This document shows positions 1 to 12,331 of a stretch of 64,000 bases of DNA, piece after piece. The DNA comes from Saposhnikovia divaricata (taxonomy: Eukaryota > Streptophyta > Magnoliopsida > Apiales > Apiaceae), in contig CM071598.1 in assembly GCA_036435485.1 (NCBI GenBank), positions 141,030,148-141,094,147 on the forward strand, read 5' to 3'. How positions within the stretch are numbered: the stretch's first letter is position 1; each line of letters begins with the position of its first letter. A program made the position numbers and the translations under genes. Below the pieces are notes generated by a model. That model had not been told where the DNA came from, did not search any database, and saw only the letters and a list, made by a program, of their open reading frames with translations.

Positions 1-1785
1 ATTTTTCCGGCGAACTTTTTCCGGCGACTTTTAAAAGTGGTAATTTTTAGCTTCGTCTTTGTGTTTATATTTGAGATTTGTGTTTAACTTCTCTACTCCA
101 TCTTAATCTCTATTCTTGGATCTATATAAAGATTCCAAAAGTCTCTTTATAAAAGAGAACAACAATATAAACACAAGTTCAACTCATATATCTCTATTGC
201 AATATATTTAAGCAAAGAGTTGAACCAAGTACTTGATCTTTGAAAAGAATCGTTATATTACAAGAAAGATCATATCAAAGTACTTAATCTCAAAAGTTGT
301 GAGATTATTCAACGTTGTAACAATATTTATTTCGTTCGGATTCCCAACTAACATCTTTAGTGTTCCGTGGGATATTCAAATAACGAAATACATCATACAA
401 CTTAAACTTCTTAAAAGAGCACAAGTTTAGCCACTTATTTATCGCACTTACTTTACTTGTCGTGGCCATAAACTTATTTAGTGCAAGAAGTTAAAATATA
501 AGTATACTTTGACATCGCATTTAGTCAAACGAAAGTATACATCTTAAAAGCCTTAAGCCCATTAGCTTAACGGACTTTATATATCAACAAACTCCGAGTT
601 ATATTTATTTTATCTCATCTTAACGGAGTATTGTTATTAAAGTATTCTTGGATTTTAACGATCTATCAAAAGAAAGAATACAACTTCTAAAAAGCACAAG
701 TTAGCCACTTGTTTATCGCACTAATTTAACGCATAATAGCGGCCCTCGTTTTATCCTATAGATAAGCGAGTTACTTTTATTGTCTTGTGTGGCTAAAAAC
801 TTGATTCGTGCTAGAAGTTATAATTATACCTCGACATCGTATTAGTCGAACAAAGGTATACAATTCGAAGCCTTAAAGCATTTTAGCTTTTAAACAAGGT
901 CTTCCAATATTACTCCAACATTATTTATATCTATCGGGAGTAATTTATAAAAGTATACTTTGATCTTAATTTTTATATCAAAGCAAGTATACTTACAATA
1001 TAGCTTAATATTCCTATACGAATATTAAAGTTACATCTTTGGACTTAGTACCTTAACATACTAGTCCAACTTATATTTTATTCATCATATTTGTCTCGTA
1101 GATATTGTTGTCTAACTTTTGTAGTGAGGTGAAGTTGAAGTGAGGTGATTCTCGTTCTAAGACCCAAGTCTTAGGCACTAGCGGGGAGTTAGTGGCCTTT
1201 GCACCGTGAGGAAGAGGAAAGACCCAAGACCTATCATCTAAGACCCAAGACCGACAAAAGCAAAGAATCAATAGTCTACACCAAGGGTTCTACGTCAACT
1301 TTGAAGAAGTAGCGGGGAGTTGCTGTCTAAGATAAGTTGTGTAGGTTTCACAACGACTTTGAGGGAGTAACGGGGTGTTACGGTCCAAGACAAGTCGTGT
1401 GGGTATTACATTTATTTTGAGGTAGTAGCGGGAAGTTACGTATCAAGATAAATATTTGTAAGGTTGTGTAAGGCTTCTCCGCCTACTATAAAGGAGTCTC
1501 TTTATAGTGGAAGAAATCTCGAGTCCGGAGAGGAGCTCGGGGACTGGAGTAGGGGTGAGCGAATCCAATAGGGGTTGCGCCATCGCGAACCAGGATAAAA
1601 TCTCCTGCGTGGTATTTTCTTTACTTGTCGTTTATTTCCGCACGCATAATTTGCTAACGACTGGGTAAAATATTTTTAAAAAAAAAGGAAAAATATTTTT
1701 AAAACGCCATAATAATTTTTAATTGGTAATTAAGCTATTCAACCCCCCCTTCTAGCTTAATATAGCCCTCTTACGGGACCTATCA
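1..1785 (+). repeat. 5' LTR of copia A (3' half only)
   Basis: It matches the 3' LTR copy at an offset of 14761 and ends in CA just before the PBS. It carries internal repeats: a degenerate ~270-bp duplication (about 418-660 and 695-960), a hairpin at 1157-1174 (CTAAGAC/GTCTTAG arms), and three 58-bp tandem units from 1301 to 1474. The U3/promoter part is left of the window. Short open frames here (233-430, 1071-1271) recur in the other LTR and are not genes. Confidence 0.95.
1301..1474 (+). repeat. 58-bp tandem repeat, three units, in the LTR
   Basis: Units start near 1301, 1359 and 1417. Each begins TTGA(A/G)G, followed by a GTA(G/A)CGGG(G/A) core, and contains an AAGA(T/C)AA(G/A) segment. 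The same array is in the 3' LTR at about 16062-16235. Confidence 0.75.
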
Positions 1786-1787
1786 GT

Positions 1788-1800
1788 TGGTATCAGAGCG
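1788..1800 (+). other. Primer binding site, initiator tRNA-Met
   Basis: TGGTATCAGAGCG starts two bases after the LTR terminal CA. It is complementary to the 3' end of plant initiator tRNA-Met, the usual primer of plant copia elements. It would prime minus-strand cDNA. Confidence 0.93.
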
Positions 1801-1864
1801 GTGCTTTTTAACGTGTTTGTTGAGTGATTTGCAGACTTACAAGCACAACAAGAAGTGATCCGCA

Positions 1865-4393
1865 ATGGTGTATCTAAATACCATTGGTTGTGGTGAAGGC
1901 CTATCTAGCTCTCGCCCTCCTCTATTTGATGGCACCAACTTTGCAACATGGAAAACAAGATTCCGCATCTATGCTAGATCTCAAGGAGTCAAAGTTTGGA
2001 TGGCCATAGAAGACGGAGTTGTTATTCCTACCGAAACTATTGATGGTGTCGAAGTTGAAAAGAAGGTTAGTGAATACACTCTCGCCGAAGAAAATATGAT
2101 GAATACTGCGGCTAAAGCAGAAATGGTTCTCACAAGTGCACTTGCCCAAAAAGAATATAAACGAGTAAACAATTGCAAGTCGGCACAAGAAATGTGGAAC
2201 AAATTAGTGGTTACCTACGAAGGTACCATTGATATAAAAGATTCTCGAATGGAAACACTTATCCATGAATACGAGAACTTTAAACTCCAAGAAGGAGAAA
2301 ATATCATCAATATGGAAACAAGATTTACTCGTATTATCGATGAATTATCTCAACTCGGAAATAAGTATTCCCGAAATGAAAAGAATCGACGGGTTCTTAA
2401 ATCTTTACCTCCTAGTTGGAAGGTTAAAGTTACTACAATTAAAGAAATGCATAATCTAAATGATTATGACATCGATAGTCTATTCGAAAACCTTCGTGCA
2501 TACAAAGAAGACAATCTTTCAGATAAAGTCATTCCCAAAGTGGAAGACAAAAAGAAAAACATGGCTTTAAAAGCTATACTAATCGATGAAAATGAAAACG
2601 ACGAAGATTTAAACGAAGAACTACAAGATCTCGATGAAAGCGAAATCGCTTTACTAACGAGACAACTTCGTCGTGTGCTTCAAAGCAAAGCTCAAAGATA
2701 TGGAAAAGGCTTCCTAAAATCAAATAATCAACAATGAGTTTTTAACTCTAATGGAAGGCCAAATTACTCTAAAAATTATACTCCAAAGTATAAAAGTAAT
2801 TTTCCACCTACGAGCTATAACAAAGGCAAAGGCACTCAAAATAATAATGCCTATCACAATGCCAATAACAATAACAATCCCACTTACACTCCTCCTAAAA
2901 ACAAAGAACCAAATCCGGAGGAAACACAAGAAGTATGTTTCGAGTGTAAGCAACCGGGTCACTTTAAAAGAGAATGTCCAAAACTTTCTAAAGGAAGAAT
3001 TCTCGTGGCCGAAAATGGTTGGGATTTGAGTGAAGATGAAGAAGCTTCGAAAGCTAATGAAGAAGTCATCAATCTATGCTTAATGGCTATCGGAGACGAA
3101 ACTACATCAACACAAGCCTCCACTTCAAATCAAGAGGTAAACGCTAATCTCAACTACAATTCAAATAAATTGCAATTAGATGAATCTAACTTGAATTTAG
3201 TTGATATGAGTAAGTATGATTTGATTGAGCTTGTAGTAGGCATCAACAATAAATATAAAGATGTTGATAAAAGACTTCATCTATTATGGTCCGAGAAAAT
3301 GAAACTCGAAGAAATGCATCACACGTAAAGTAAAGAGTTTACTCGGATGATGGATTTGAAAATCCAAAACGAAAATGAGATAATGTTCTTGAGTGATCAA
3401 AATCATCGCTTGAAAGGTGAAGTTAACACTTTCAAGGACAATGCTCTCAAACTTGAAGTAGAAAATGTGGCTTTAGTACTCCAAGTGGAAGAACTAGAAA
3501 ATGAAAAGTCACAATTGAATGACAATATTAGTTCACTCAATGTTGATCTCTTGAACTTAAAGATTCAAAACGAATCAATGATTCGAAACAATGAAGAATC
3601 TCAATCTCAAGTAAACAATCTTGAAAAAGATAATGAGCTATCACAAATCTTTGAGTCAAAAGAAAAAGAATTACAATCAGAAACTCAAAGATTAAAAGAA
3701 GAAAATTTTAAGCTCATGTCTCAAGTCATGGATCAAGCTAGATTCTGTGAAAATTAGATTGATGCCTTAGAAATAGAAAAAGAAAATCTTGAAAATGTTA
3801 TACAAAGGTTTACTAAAGGCAATGAGATGTTGGATAGAATGGTACACACTCAAGTACCCCGTAACCGTGAAGGTTTGGGATACAATAGAAACATTCCCCC
3901 TGTGCAAAATGTTCAACCACGGGTTCAACCTAGAATGGCTCCTCCTCAACCACAAGTTCTAAAATGCACATATTGCAACAAAGAAGGACATTTGGTTCTT
4001 GATTGCAAATACAAGAGTGGTGAAATTAAGGGGAAGCATGTATGGGTTCGAAAAGGAACCAGACCATACGAGGTTGAAAGACGAGTACCATTTAACAATG
4101 TTGCTTACATTGGTCCAAGGCAACAAAGGTTTCAACAACCTAGAATGTTTCAAAATAGAAACACAATGTATCATAACAATGCTAGTAGGTATGCACCTAG
4201 AAATCAATATATTCCAAATCGGAATTACTATCCTCAAAATGCTCCCTACTTTGCAAATGATAGATACAATATGCATCGTGCTAACTATAGATCTTATGAT
4301 TATGCTAGACCTACACATCATGTTAGACACAATGCACCAAGAAATTTCTATATGCCTAACAATGATTATCATATGCCTAGATTTTATCATTGA
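1865..4393 (+). pseudogene. gag: copia A gag (broken by in-frame stops)
   Basis: Capsid/nucleocapsid polyprotein that packages element RNA in cytoplasmic particles. It reads in one frame from ATG 1865. The N-terminal ~220 codons are a UBN2-type copia Gag with the FDGTNFATWKTR motif. A first zinc knuckle (CFECKQPGHFKREC) starts at 2936. A Glu/Leu-rich coiled coil follows at about 3347-3757, and a second knuckle (CTYCNKEGHLVLDC) lies near 3966-4008 in a basic Asn/Tyr-rich tail. In-frame stops at 2735 (TGA), 3326 (TAA) and 3755 (TAG) break it, each where CGA, CAA or CAG would keep the frame. The final TGA at 4391 may be authentic. The coiled-coil extension is typical of Sirevirus Gag, in which LC8 dynein light-chain binding has been reported. 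That role is not tested here. Confidence 0.88.
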
Positions 4394-4478
4394 AATTAAA
4401 ATGTTGCTTATGATGGACTAACCCGAGGACCCTTAAGACTAAAGGGTACCTATAAATTTAATTGATTGTGTTTTGTAG

Positions 4479-7400
4479 GTGTGTCTTGCCACTAAGCAAG
4501 ACACGTGGTACCTTGATAGTGGATGTTCAAGACACATGACCGGTAACGAGTCACTTTTGAACAACATTAAAAAGGTAACCGCGGGTAGTGTTACATTTGG
4601 AGATAGTAGTAAAGGCATCATTGTTGGAGTTGGAGATATCGGGAATAGTCATTTCAAAATATCCGATGTACAACTAGTCACGGGACTAAGGTACAATCTA
4701 CTCTCGATTAGTCAACTTTGCGACAATGATTAACAGGTAATTTTCTATACTACGCATTGTTGTATCTTAGATAAAAATTGGAAATTGATTCTCACTTGCC
4801 CTCGAAACAAAAATGTGTATACGTGTGATATGAGAAAGCATGAGAATGTATGCCTAATTACTACAAACGATGACCCATGGCTTTGGCATCGAAGATTAGG
4901 GCATGCCAACATGAAGTTGATTAGAAATATATCAACAAAAGATCATGTTCGAGGTATACCAAAATTGAATTATCAAAAAGACCATACTTGTGAAGCTTGC
5001 GAAATTGGTAAACAAATTAGAGCCTCTCACAAAGCAAAATATATGGTATCTACCTTTAGGCCTCTCGAGCTATTACATATGGATCTTATTGGTCCGGTTC
5101 CTATTCAAAGTCTCGGAGGTTGTTCCTACACATTAGTAATAGTTGATGATTATTCACGATATACTTGGACGGAATTTCTCAAATCTAAAAGCGATGCTTT
5201 CGAATCTTTCTCTACTTTATGTAAAAAGATTCAAAATCAACAAAATAGTACCATAGTCTATATAAGGACCGATCATGGTAAAGAATTTGAGAATTCTAGC
5301 TTTACTAATTTTTGTGATGAAAATGGTATCACACATAATTTTTCCGCTCCGTACACCCCACAATCTAACGGAGTAGTTGAAAGGAAAAATAGAACTTTAC
5401 AAGAAATGGCTAGCACAATGCTTAATGAATATCGTCGACCTAAATATTTTTGGGCCGAAGCTATGTTTACCGCTTGCTATATTCTTAATCGGGTTTTGCT
5501 ACGTCCTTTAAAGCAAAAGACTCCCTACGAGCTTTACTTCGGCAAAACACCAAAACTTAGCTATTTTCGAGTATTTGGTAGTAAATGTTTTATTTTGAAT
5601 TCGAAAGATTACCTTACTAAATTTGACCCTAAGTCAAGTGAAGGTATATTTCTCGGGTACTCTACAAATAGCAAGGCTTATTGTGTATTTAATCTTAAGA
5701 CTCTTGTGGTGGAGGAATCAATGAATGTTGCTTTTGATGAAAGCAAACCACCACCAAAATACAAAGATCTTATTGAAAATGACAATGTTGAACAAGATGA
5801 TGTAGAAAATATTATTCGACAATTCGAAAATATGGATCTCGGGACCCCCGTTCCAAGAAATCCACTAGAATTGGTCGAAACGGAAGTTGAACTCCCAAAA
5901 GAAATTCCTACAATTAAAAGTCATCCCTTGGACAATGTTCTTGGAAATTTAAGTAAAGGAGTTCAAACGCGGTCACAATTACAAAATGTGGTTAATCATC
6001 TTAGTTTTCTATCTCAAATAGAACCTAAGACCGCGAAAGAAGCTTTGTTAGACGAGGATTGGATCTCTGCTATGCAAGATGAACTATTACAATTTACTCG
6101 TAGCAAAGTTTGGGAACTCGTTCCAAAACCCAAGGATACTTCCATTATTGGAACTAAGTGGGTTTTTAGAAACAAGTTAGATAAAAATGGAACGGTAGTT
6201 CGAAATAAAGCGTGATTAGTCGCTCAAGGTTATACCTAAATGGAAGGTATAGACTTCGATGAAACTTATGCACCCGTAGCACGAATTGAAGCTATTCGAA
6301 TGTTACTAGCTTACGCGTGTCATAAAGATTTCAAGGTTTACCAAATGGATGTAAAATCAGCCTTCTTAAACGGGACTTTAGAGGAAGAAGTGTATGTAAA
6401 ACAACCTCCCGGTTTCGAAGATGCCACACATCCGGAATATGTATATAAATTACATAAAGCCCTATATGGCTTAAAACAAGCTCCAAGAGCTTGGTACGAA
6501 AGGTTGAGCAAGTTCCTACTAGAAAACAATTTTAAAATGGGAACGGCCGATAAAACCTTATTTACGAGACAAGAAAAGGATGATATCCTACTCGTACAAA
6601 TATACGTAGATGACATCATTTTTTGGATCAACCAATGATGCACTATGTAAAGAATTCTCCGAAAATATGAGCAAGGAATTCGAAATGAGTATGATGGGAG
6701 AATTAAATTTCTTTTTGGGATTGCAAATTAGGCAATCAGACGAAGGCATCCATATCTCTCAATCCAAGTATTGTAAAGAGATGTTAAAGAAATTCGAAAT
6801 GGATAATGCCAAACCCATCTCAATTCCTATGTCAACTTCTGAAAAATTAACAGAAGATCCTAACGGTATTCCCGTGGACACTAAGAAATATCGGGGTATG
6901 ATTGGTAGCTTGCTCTATATTACCGCAAGTCGACCCGATATACAATATAGTGTTTGTAAGTGTGCTAGATTTCAAGTAGCACCAAAGGAGTCTCATTTAT
7001 CCGCGGTAAAAAGGATATTGAGATATCTAAAAGGAACCACGGATGTAGGTCTTTGGTATCCGAAAGGAGTACCATTCGACTTAGTATGTTTTTCTGATTC
7101 GGACTATGCGGGACATTTAGTCGACAGAAAAAGTACAAGTGGTACATGTCAGTTTCTGAGAGGTTGCTTAGTCTCTTGGTTTTCCAAGAAACAAAATTCG
7201 GTATCAATCTCCACAACGGAAGCTGAATATATAGCGGCTGCAAAATGTTGTGCTCAAATCTTGTGGATGAAGCAAACACTAGCCGATTACAATATGAAAT
7301 TTGATGTAATATCCATCTTATGTGATAACACGAGCGCTATCGATCTTAGCCAAAATCCCGTGTTACATTCAAGATCTAAGCATATAGATGTGAGACATCA

Positions 7401-7551
7401 CTTTTTGCGTGATCATGTCAATAAAGGCGATATTAAAATGACTCATATTGAAACTGAGTACAATCTCGCAGATATTTTCACAATGCCATTAAATTCCGAA
7501 AGATTCGCTAAACTCCGTTTGGATTTAGGAATGTTGGAATTTCCAAAATAA
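4479..7551 (+). pseudogene. pol: copia A pol: protease, integrase, RT, RNase H (broken)
   Basis: Pol lies in the +1 frame relative to gag. Domains in order: aspartic protease (WYLDSGCSRHMTG, ~4509); integrase HHCC zinc finger (HRRLGH...CEACEIGK, ~4890-5010) and D,D-35-E core (HMDLIG ~5078, RTDHGKEF ~5266, VVERKNRT ~5371); reverse transcriptase (FLNGTLEEEVYVKQPPGF ~6364, LYGLKQAPRAWYE, YVDDIIF ~6604); RNase H (SDSDYAG ~7096, CDNTSAI ~7321) to the end at 7551. Breaks: stops at 4731 (TAA), 6213 (TGA) and 6237 (TAA), and one extra T in the T-run 6619-6624 that shifts the frame just after the RT catalytic motif. A TAG at 4476-4478 immediately precedes the frame. The late RNase H motif reads IFTMPL where other copies have IFTKPL. 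The element cannot encode its own Pol. Confidence 0.93.
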
Positions 7552-10351
7552 ATGGTTTATATATTTATAAATATTATTTATATTTATATCTATTTTGTGA
7601 AATTATTTATCATAATTTAGAGTCATCTCACGAATAAGAGATCTTCTTCGGACATAAAGAATCTCAAAAACTCAGATTCATCGATAATGATAAACATATG
7701 AAACTTTATCGATCGGGTTTTGATTTTCATTCAAGAAGATAAATCTATTCGAATAAATATTTATCGAAATTTATTTCGGAAATATTTTTGAGATGCTATA
7801 AATATGATATTTATGCTCACATAAAAAGTATCAAAATACCTAAATATTTTCTCATATTTATTTGATATTATTATATATTATTGTATAATAATTATGATTT
7901 TATAAAAGTATTTTCAGATATAAAAATTACTATTTTTATGATTATTTTCGGGTATATATATATGACCCAATATGAGACCAACCCAGTTACACAAATCTGA
8001 CCCGGCCCAATACAAAACCCTAGCAATCCTGTCCGTTCATTTTTAGCATGATCTAATCTCAGCCGTTTATTCCAAAAATACTTATATTCGCTATGAGAAA
8101 ATTAGGGTATACCGTTTCTATCTCTTCGCCTCATTTCTCTGAAATCTCTCTCATTTCTCTCTCGAGTTCTCTCGCCGCTCCTCAAAACCTTCGGTCAAAA
8201 CCTTGAATCTTTACCGATTAAACTCTTAAAACACTTCGAATCAAGTCTTTCTTCTTAGATTATATCAGTTAAATCAATTAATTGATATAAATATTTGCTG
8301 GGTAGGTTAAATCGAAGTAATTCGAAGCACAAAATCATCAGTTCTTGCTATGAATTGACTGATAAAGCTCGAATTAAACTTGAGTTGAACGATTTGAGAA
8401 CGATTCGGAGGGTATACATGAGTAGAGAGCTGCGTTAATGCTTTCAATGGTATGAATCGGTGCACGCGGAGGATAACTCAGTCCGCGACTGAGTTAACCA
8501 GGTAAGTCTCAAGCGACAAAATGCCGTCCTTGAGCTCAGGTGATATTCCTTAACTTAGATCGAGTAATAAAACTTGATTAATCATCTGAATATGCTAATT
8601 CTTGGCTGCATGTATGTATGAGTGATTGATTACATATATGTTTGGTGTGATTCGAAGTGCCCGATTAATTAAGTGTTGTCGAACAGTTATCATATGTGAT
8701 TTGGTGGATTTTAAGTATTGAAACTCTCTGATCAATTCGTGATAATGATCTTAATGATTCGTATACTTGATTACTATTTAAGTGATTGTTCAATTTGCTA
8801 AGGCCATGTTTGTTCAATATGTGAGGTTAAATAGTTGCATGTAAAGTACGAGTGTTGATCTAGAGTAAAACTTGTTGCTTATGTGGTCTCTATGATTGTT
8901 TACTCGAATAAAACATGACAAATCTATGGTCTTGAATGATTATGTGCTTGTAACTATGCTTAATGCCTCAGTATGAAATATGGATGCTCAACTATTGATA
9001 TTGGTACTGTTGTAATTGTATTGAGATACTTGTCCCTCAAAATTTATGCCTAGAACTCTGTGATTAAAAAAAAAATGATTTGATCTTAAAACCTTAACTT
9101 TATGTATGATGATGAGATCGTATTAAAATAATACATATCTTATGTTAAGGATAATAATGTTATATAGTATGCCTGATTGACAAGAATTTATCCTGATACT
9201 TTTTGAAATTAGATATACTTTGCTATGAAGGTTGATGATATGAGATATAATAATGTGTATTGATGCTCTTGACTGGTACAATTATGTGAAAAATTACAAC
9301 TGCCATGAATTACTTGCTATATCTGAACCCTAATTACCTATATTAATTCTTGTGAAGAATTCTATCTCAAAATTTGAATCTTAATTCTTGTGCTTCATTG
9401 CTGTTACCCTTGATCTATAAATATGTACATAAGTGACAGGTGGTGAGTAGCTTATATTATGAGATTGATAGTGTGTGACATATGGTGATACTTTTATTAC
9501 TTGTGGATCATATAATTTGTAACAGATAATGGAGACTTAGTAATTTAAAGTCACAACACACACTTGCCCCTGCATTAATACCTGGCCAGGAATCCCTTTG
9601 AGATTCTGGGTATCTGGATCACTGATGTGGCTGGTCACTTAGACATTAGGAAAATAAATGTGCTTTTTATTAAATTTTTTTTACATTTTCTCTATGTTAC
9701 ATGACTTGTCTTTGGTACAAGTAAATTTGCTGGAGTGTGCTTATGTGGTTAAATTATAATCTGTTCTGTGCATTCTATTTAAAAGGTCACATTTTTAGTA
9801 CAAAGTATGCATAAAAGATTATTGACTTTCAAAGAACTGACAAAACTTTTTTAAGCTGTCACAGTCATATCAATCATGAGTACATTCATTTATGGTATTG
9901 CATTCTCTTACATAGAACCTGCATTCAGTTTTTCAAACTTCATGACATCATTGTGGGCCACAAGTCCTTTCTGTTGGCATTCTGCACATCCCCTTCTTCC
10001 TCTGTTCCCTCTTTATGGCTTCTATACATTAAATGAACTGTCCTTGAGAGCATCTTCACATATAATTAATACATTCTAAATTCCTTGTGCTTCTAAATAC
10101 AGCTGTATACATGCATAATCCGGACTGAACATACCTACTTGTGTGTCCTTGTGTTAGATTTCTTGAATCTTTTTGAAAATTTCATTTTCCAAGATATGCA
10201 TGCTTGTACTAAATACTGTTCATCAAACAGTAATTTTTTTTTAAAAAAAATATTATTTTGAACTTGATTGTTTTTCTATAAATTGTATTGCATTTCTTCA
10301 CACACACACACACACACTCAACTGCTCTACACTATAACAGCTTACTACACT
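7552..10351 (+). promoter_or_regulatory. 2.8-kb pol-ORF3 spacer with promoter- and leader-intron-like sequence
   Basis: No convincing coding frame is present; a 67-codon frame at 9876-10079 resembles nothing I know. The first 400 bp are AT-rich. A TATA-like run (TATATATATATGACCC) lies near 7953-7968. A CT-rich stretch resembling a plant 5' leader follows at about 8117-8190. A perfect plant splice-donor match (CAG/GTAAGT) has its junction at 8501/8502. Just upstream of the ORF3 ATG, a (CA)n and pyrimidine-rich tract ends in AACAG at 10340, a plausible acceptor. This layout suggests the third ORF could be made from its own spliced transcript. No expression evidence is available, so this is inference. 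Confidence 0.4.
10299..10318 (+). repeat. (CA)n microsatellite
   Basis: Ten CA units lie about 35 bp upstream of the copia A third-ORF start, forming part of the possible polypyrimidine/acceptor region. Confidence 0.9.
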
Positions 10352-11815
10352 ATGGACTTTACCAAACTTCCCTCAAACCCTAACCCTAGAAACAAATATG
10401 AAAACCCTTCTCTTCTTGACAACATGGAACAAAACCAGTTCATCCATTCTAAAAACTCTTCCTTTAGAGTCATTCCACCAAGACTTCAAAACCTAAAACC
10501 AAACAGAAAACCAAAAAGGAGCTTCAAAAGTCCATCTATACCCTTCTACCAGAGCTCTAAGTTCCAAGCTCCAAACACCCCAAATCCCAGACTAAGAAAG
10601 CCCTACTGGCCAAGAACTTATGCAAAAAGATTTGCTGTTCAAAACCCTAACCCTAACCCTGTTCCAAACCCACCTTCACACCCTGAACTTATTAACCCTT
10701 CTGACTCAAAGAAATACCTTGAGATGGTCAAAAACATCCAACCAGGTATAAACACTCAAGTTCATGGTCCTGTAGCTGACATAGTGAAGGCAGCTAAGTG
10801 GGAGGGGTTAGTATGTCATCTAGGAAAGAAGTACTGTGTCAATAAGATGGGTGAGTTTTACCTAAATATGAGGCTTACTAAAGGACTAAATGGTACTTTG
10901 CATTTCACTACTATAGTTGATAAGAAACCTATAATGATAGATCATAAAACCATCAACAAAGCATTGCATTTACCTGCTGTCCTAACTGATGAACCTTGCT
11001 TGGATATCTACTCTTATTTTCTGTTTAATAGGGGTGAATATAATGCCATGCTTAGTGTCTTGTGTGAGTCAGATGTCCCATTCGGTCTTTGTGATAATAA
11101 TTGTGGTATACACTACAAGCACTTTGCACCTAAATTTCAGTTACTTGCTTTGATCTTAAGAGCCAATGTTCTTCCAAAACCTAACCAAAGCAAATACTTT
11201 GACTTCTTTGACATTAAAGTGCTCTACTTGCTTATCTTTAACAAAATCAAATTCAGCATTTCTTATGTTATCTTGTTGAACATGATTAATGCAAATCTTA
11301 TTGACTACATGCCTTATGGTTTGTTGATTGCCTCCATATTTGATATCTTTCATATTACCATGCCTAGCAATTCCACCTTTGTATCTGATTCTCATATTAC
11401 TTCCACACACATTAGGGCACAAGTGCCTCTTATGTATTGTGAACCTCAGCCTCCTATCCCCACCTTGATTCCTAAGATAATTCCTGAAGAGAATGTGTAC
11501 TTGGCTGACTTTAACTGTGTTAAGTTGTTAATTCAGGAACAAAACTTAGAAATTAGAAGACTAAAAACTGAGAATGAGGATATCAAACTTAGACTAAGTT
11601 ATATTGAGAGTCTTGCTGCTTCCACTCTGGGACAGAATGGACCTATGGATATGGAGATTGTTAGCACTTATCAAGTTCAGTTGGTAGAAGATGAAGCTTT
11701 AGTTAATGAACTAGGTAATGTGAATGTTGGTTTAAGAGGTCTTGATGAGATTGGTCTGCCTGATCTTGTTGGAGAACTTGGTTTTGTAGCTGCTATGGAA
11801 GAAGCTACTGGATGA
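10352..11815 (+). CDS. copia A third ORF (Sirevirus 'env-like' / plant-transposon-protein type)
   Basis: The ATG at 10352 opens 487 codons. An open frame extends upstream to 10268 but has no better start. Residues 1-130 are basic and rich in Pro, Asn and Lys, with NPNPNP runs. Residues ~140-330 carry the pattern of the plant retrotransposon domain often annotated 'putative plant transposon protein': KWEGLVCHLGKKYCVNKMGE, then FYLN, then INKALHLP. A hydrophobic stretch lies at ~335-370 (YVILLNMINANLIDYMPYGL and on). A short Leu/Glu/Lys coiled-coil-like segment sits near 425-450, and the tail is acidic. There is no signal peptide and no clear viral envelope or fusion motif, so 'env-like' describes position only. 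It is uninterrupted while gag-pol of the same element is broken. Function unknown. Confidence 0.75.
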   Translation: MDFTKLPSNPNPRNKYENPSLLDNMEQNQFIHSKNSSFRVIPPRLQNLKPNRKPKRSFKSPSIPFYQSSKFQAPNTPNPRLRKPYWPRTYAKRFAVQNPNPNPVPNPPSHPELINPSDSKKYLEMVKNIQPGINTQVHGPVADIVKAAKWEGLVCHLGKKYCVNKMGEFYLNMRLTKGLNGTLHFTTIVDKKPIMIDHKTINKALHLPAVLTDEPCLDIYSYFLFNRGEYNAMLSVLCESDVPFGLCDNNCGIHYKHFAPKFQLLALILRANVLPKPNQSKYFDFFDIKVLYLLIFNKIKFSISYVILLNMINANLIDYMPYGLLIASIFDIFHITMPSNSTFVSDSHITSTHIRAQVPLMYCEPQPPIPTLIPKIIPEENVYLADFNCVKLLIQEQNLEIRRLKTENEDIKLRLSYIESLAASTLGQNGPMDMEIVSTYQVQLVEDEALVNELGNVNVGLRGLDEIGLPDLVGELGFVAAMEEATG

Positions 11816-12331
11816 TTTGCTTGTTTAAATGTTCTGTGTTACTGCTGCTGGATGTAAACTACTTTTGATGTTTTAAATCTATGTGTACTTTATCTGGTTT
11901 GTAATTTGGTTTATTATCTGAACTTGGTTTGGCGAGTCTATAACACTCACTTGTAATATTTGGTACTTTGCTGGTTGTTAAAATCAGAAGTTTGTGAACT
12001 TCTAATAAGTTGTATTCGGTAAACAGGTTCAGGAATCTGTTCTAATTAATCACTGAACCACAATGATTAATGTGAACAAATTTTCAATTGTAATATAATC
12101 CTATCTTGTTAAATCTTGTGTTCTGTATTCTGTCATCTACAACTAACTTATGCAGCTATTCCATAAGTGAGTATTCTTAAAGATTCATCCCTCTCAAGAA
12201 TGGTAAGTATTGCTCATATTCAAGTGCAAAGGTATAATCTTTTCACTCTCTACCCATATTTGTTTATAGCATGCTTCATGTTGTATATTGACTGAGTTCT
12301 TATGAGGACTTGTAAGCCTGTTTATCAATTC

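Noticed and set aside
233..430. Identical 65-codon frames at 233-430 and 14994-15191, and 66-codon antisense frames at 1071-1271 and 15832-16032
   Set aside because: They are duplicates because they sit in the two LTRs of copia A; no coding evidence.
1788..1800. tRNA gene fragments at the TGGTATCAGAGC sites
   Set aside because: These are primer binding sites next to LTR ends; no tRNA cloverleaf surrounds them.
9876..10079. 67-codon frame in the copia A pol-ORF3 spacer
   Set aside because: No similarity to known domains that I can recognise and no context for translation; expected by chance at this length.
10376..10666. Telomere-like CCCTAA runs
   Set aside because: Two or three units only, inside the third ORF where they encode Asn-Pro repeats; the plant telomere unit is CCCTAAA.
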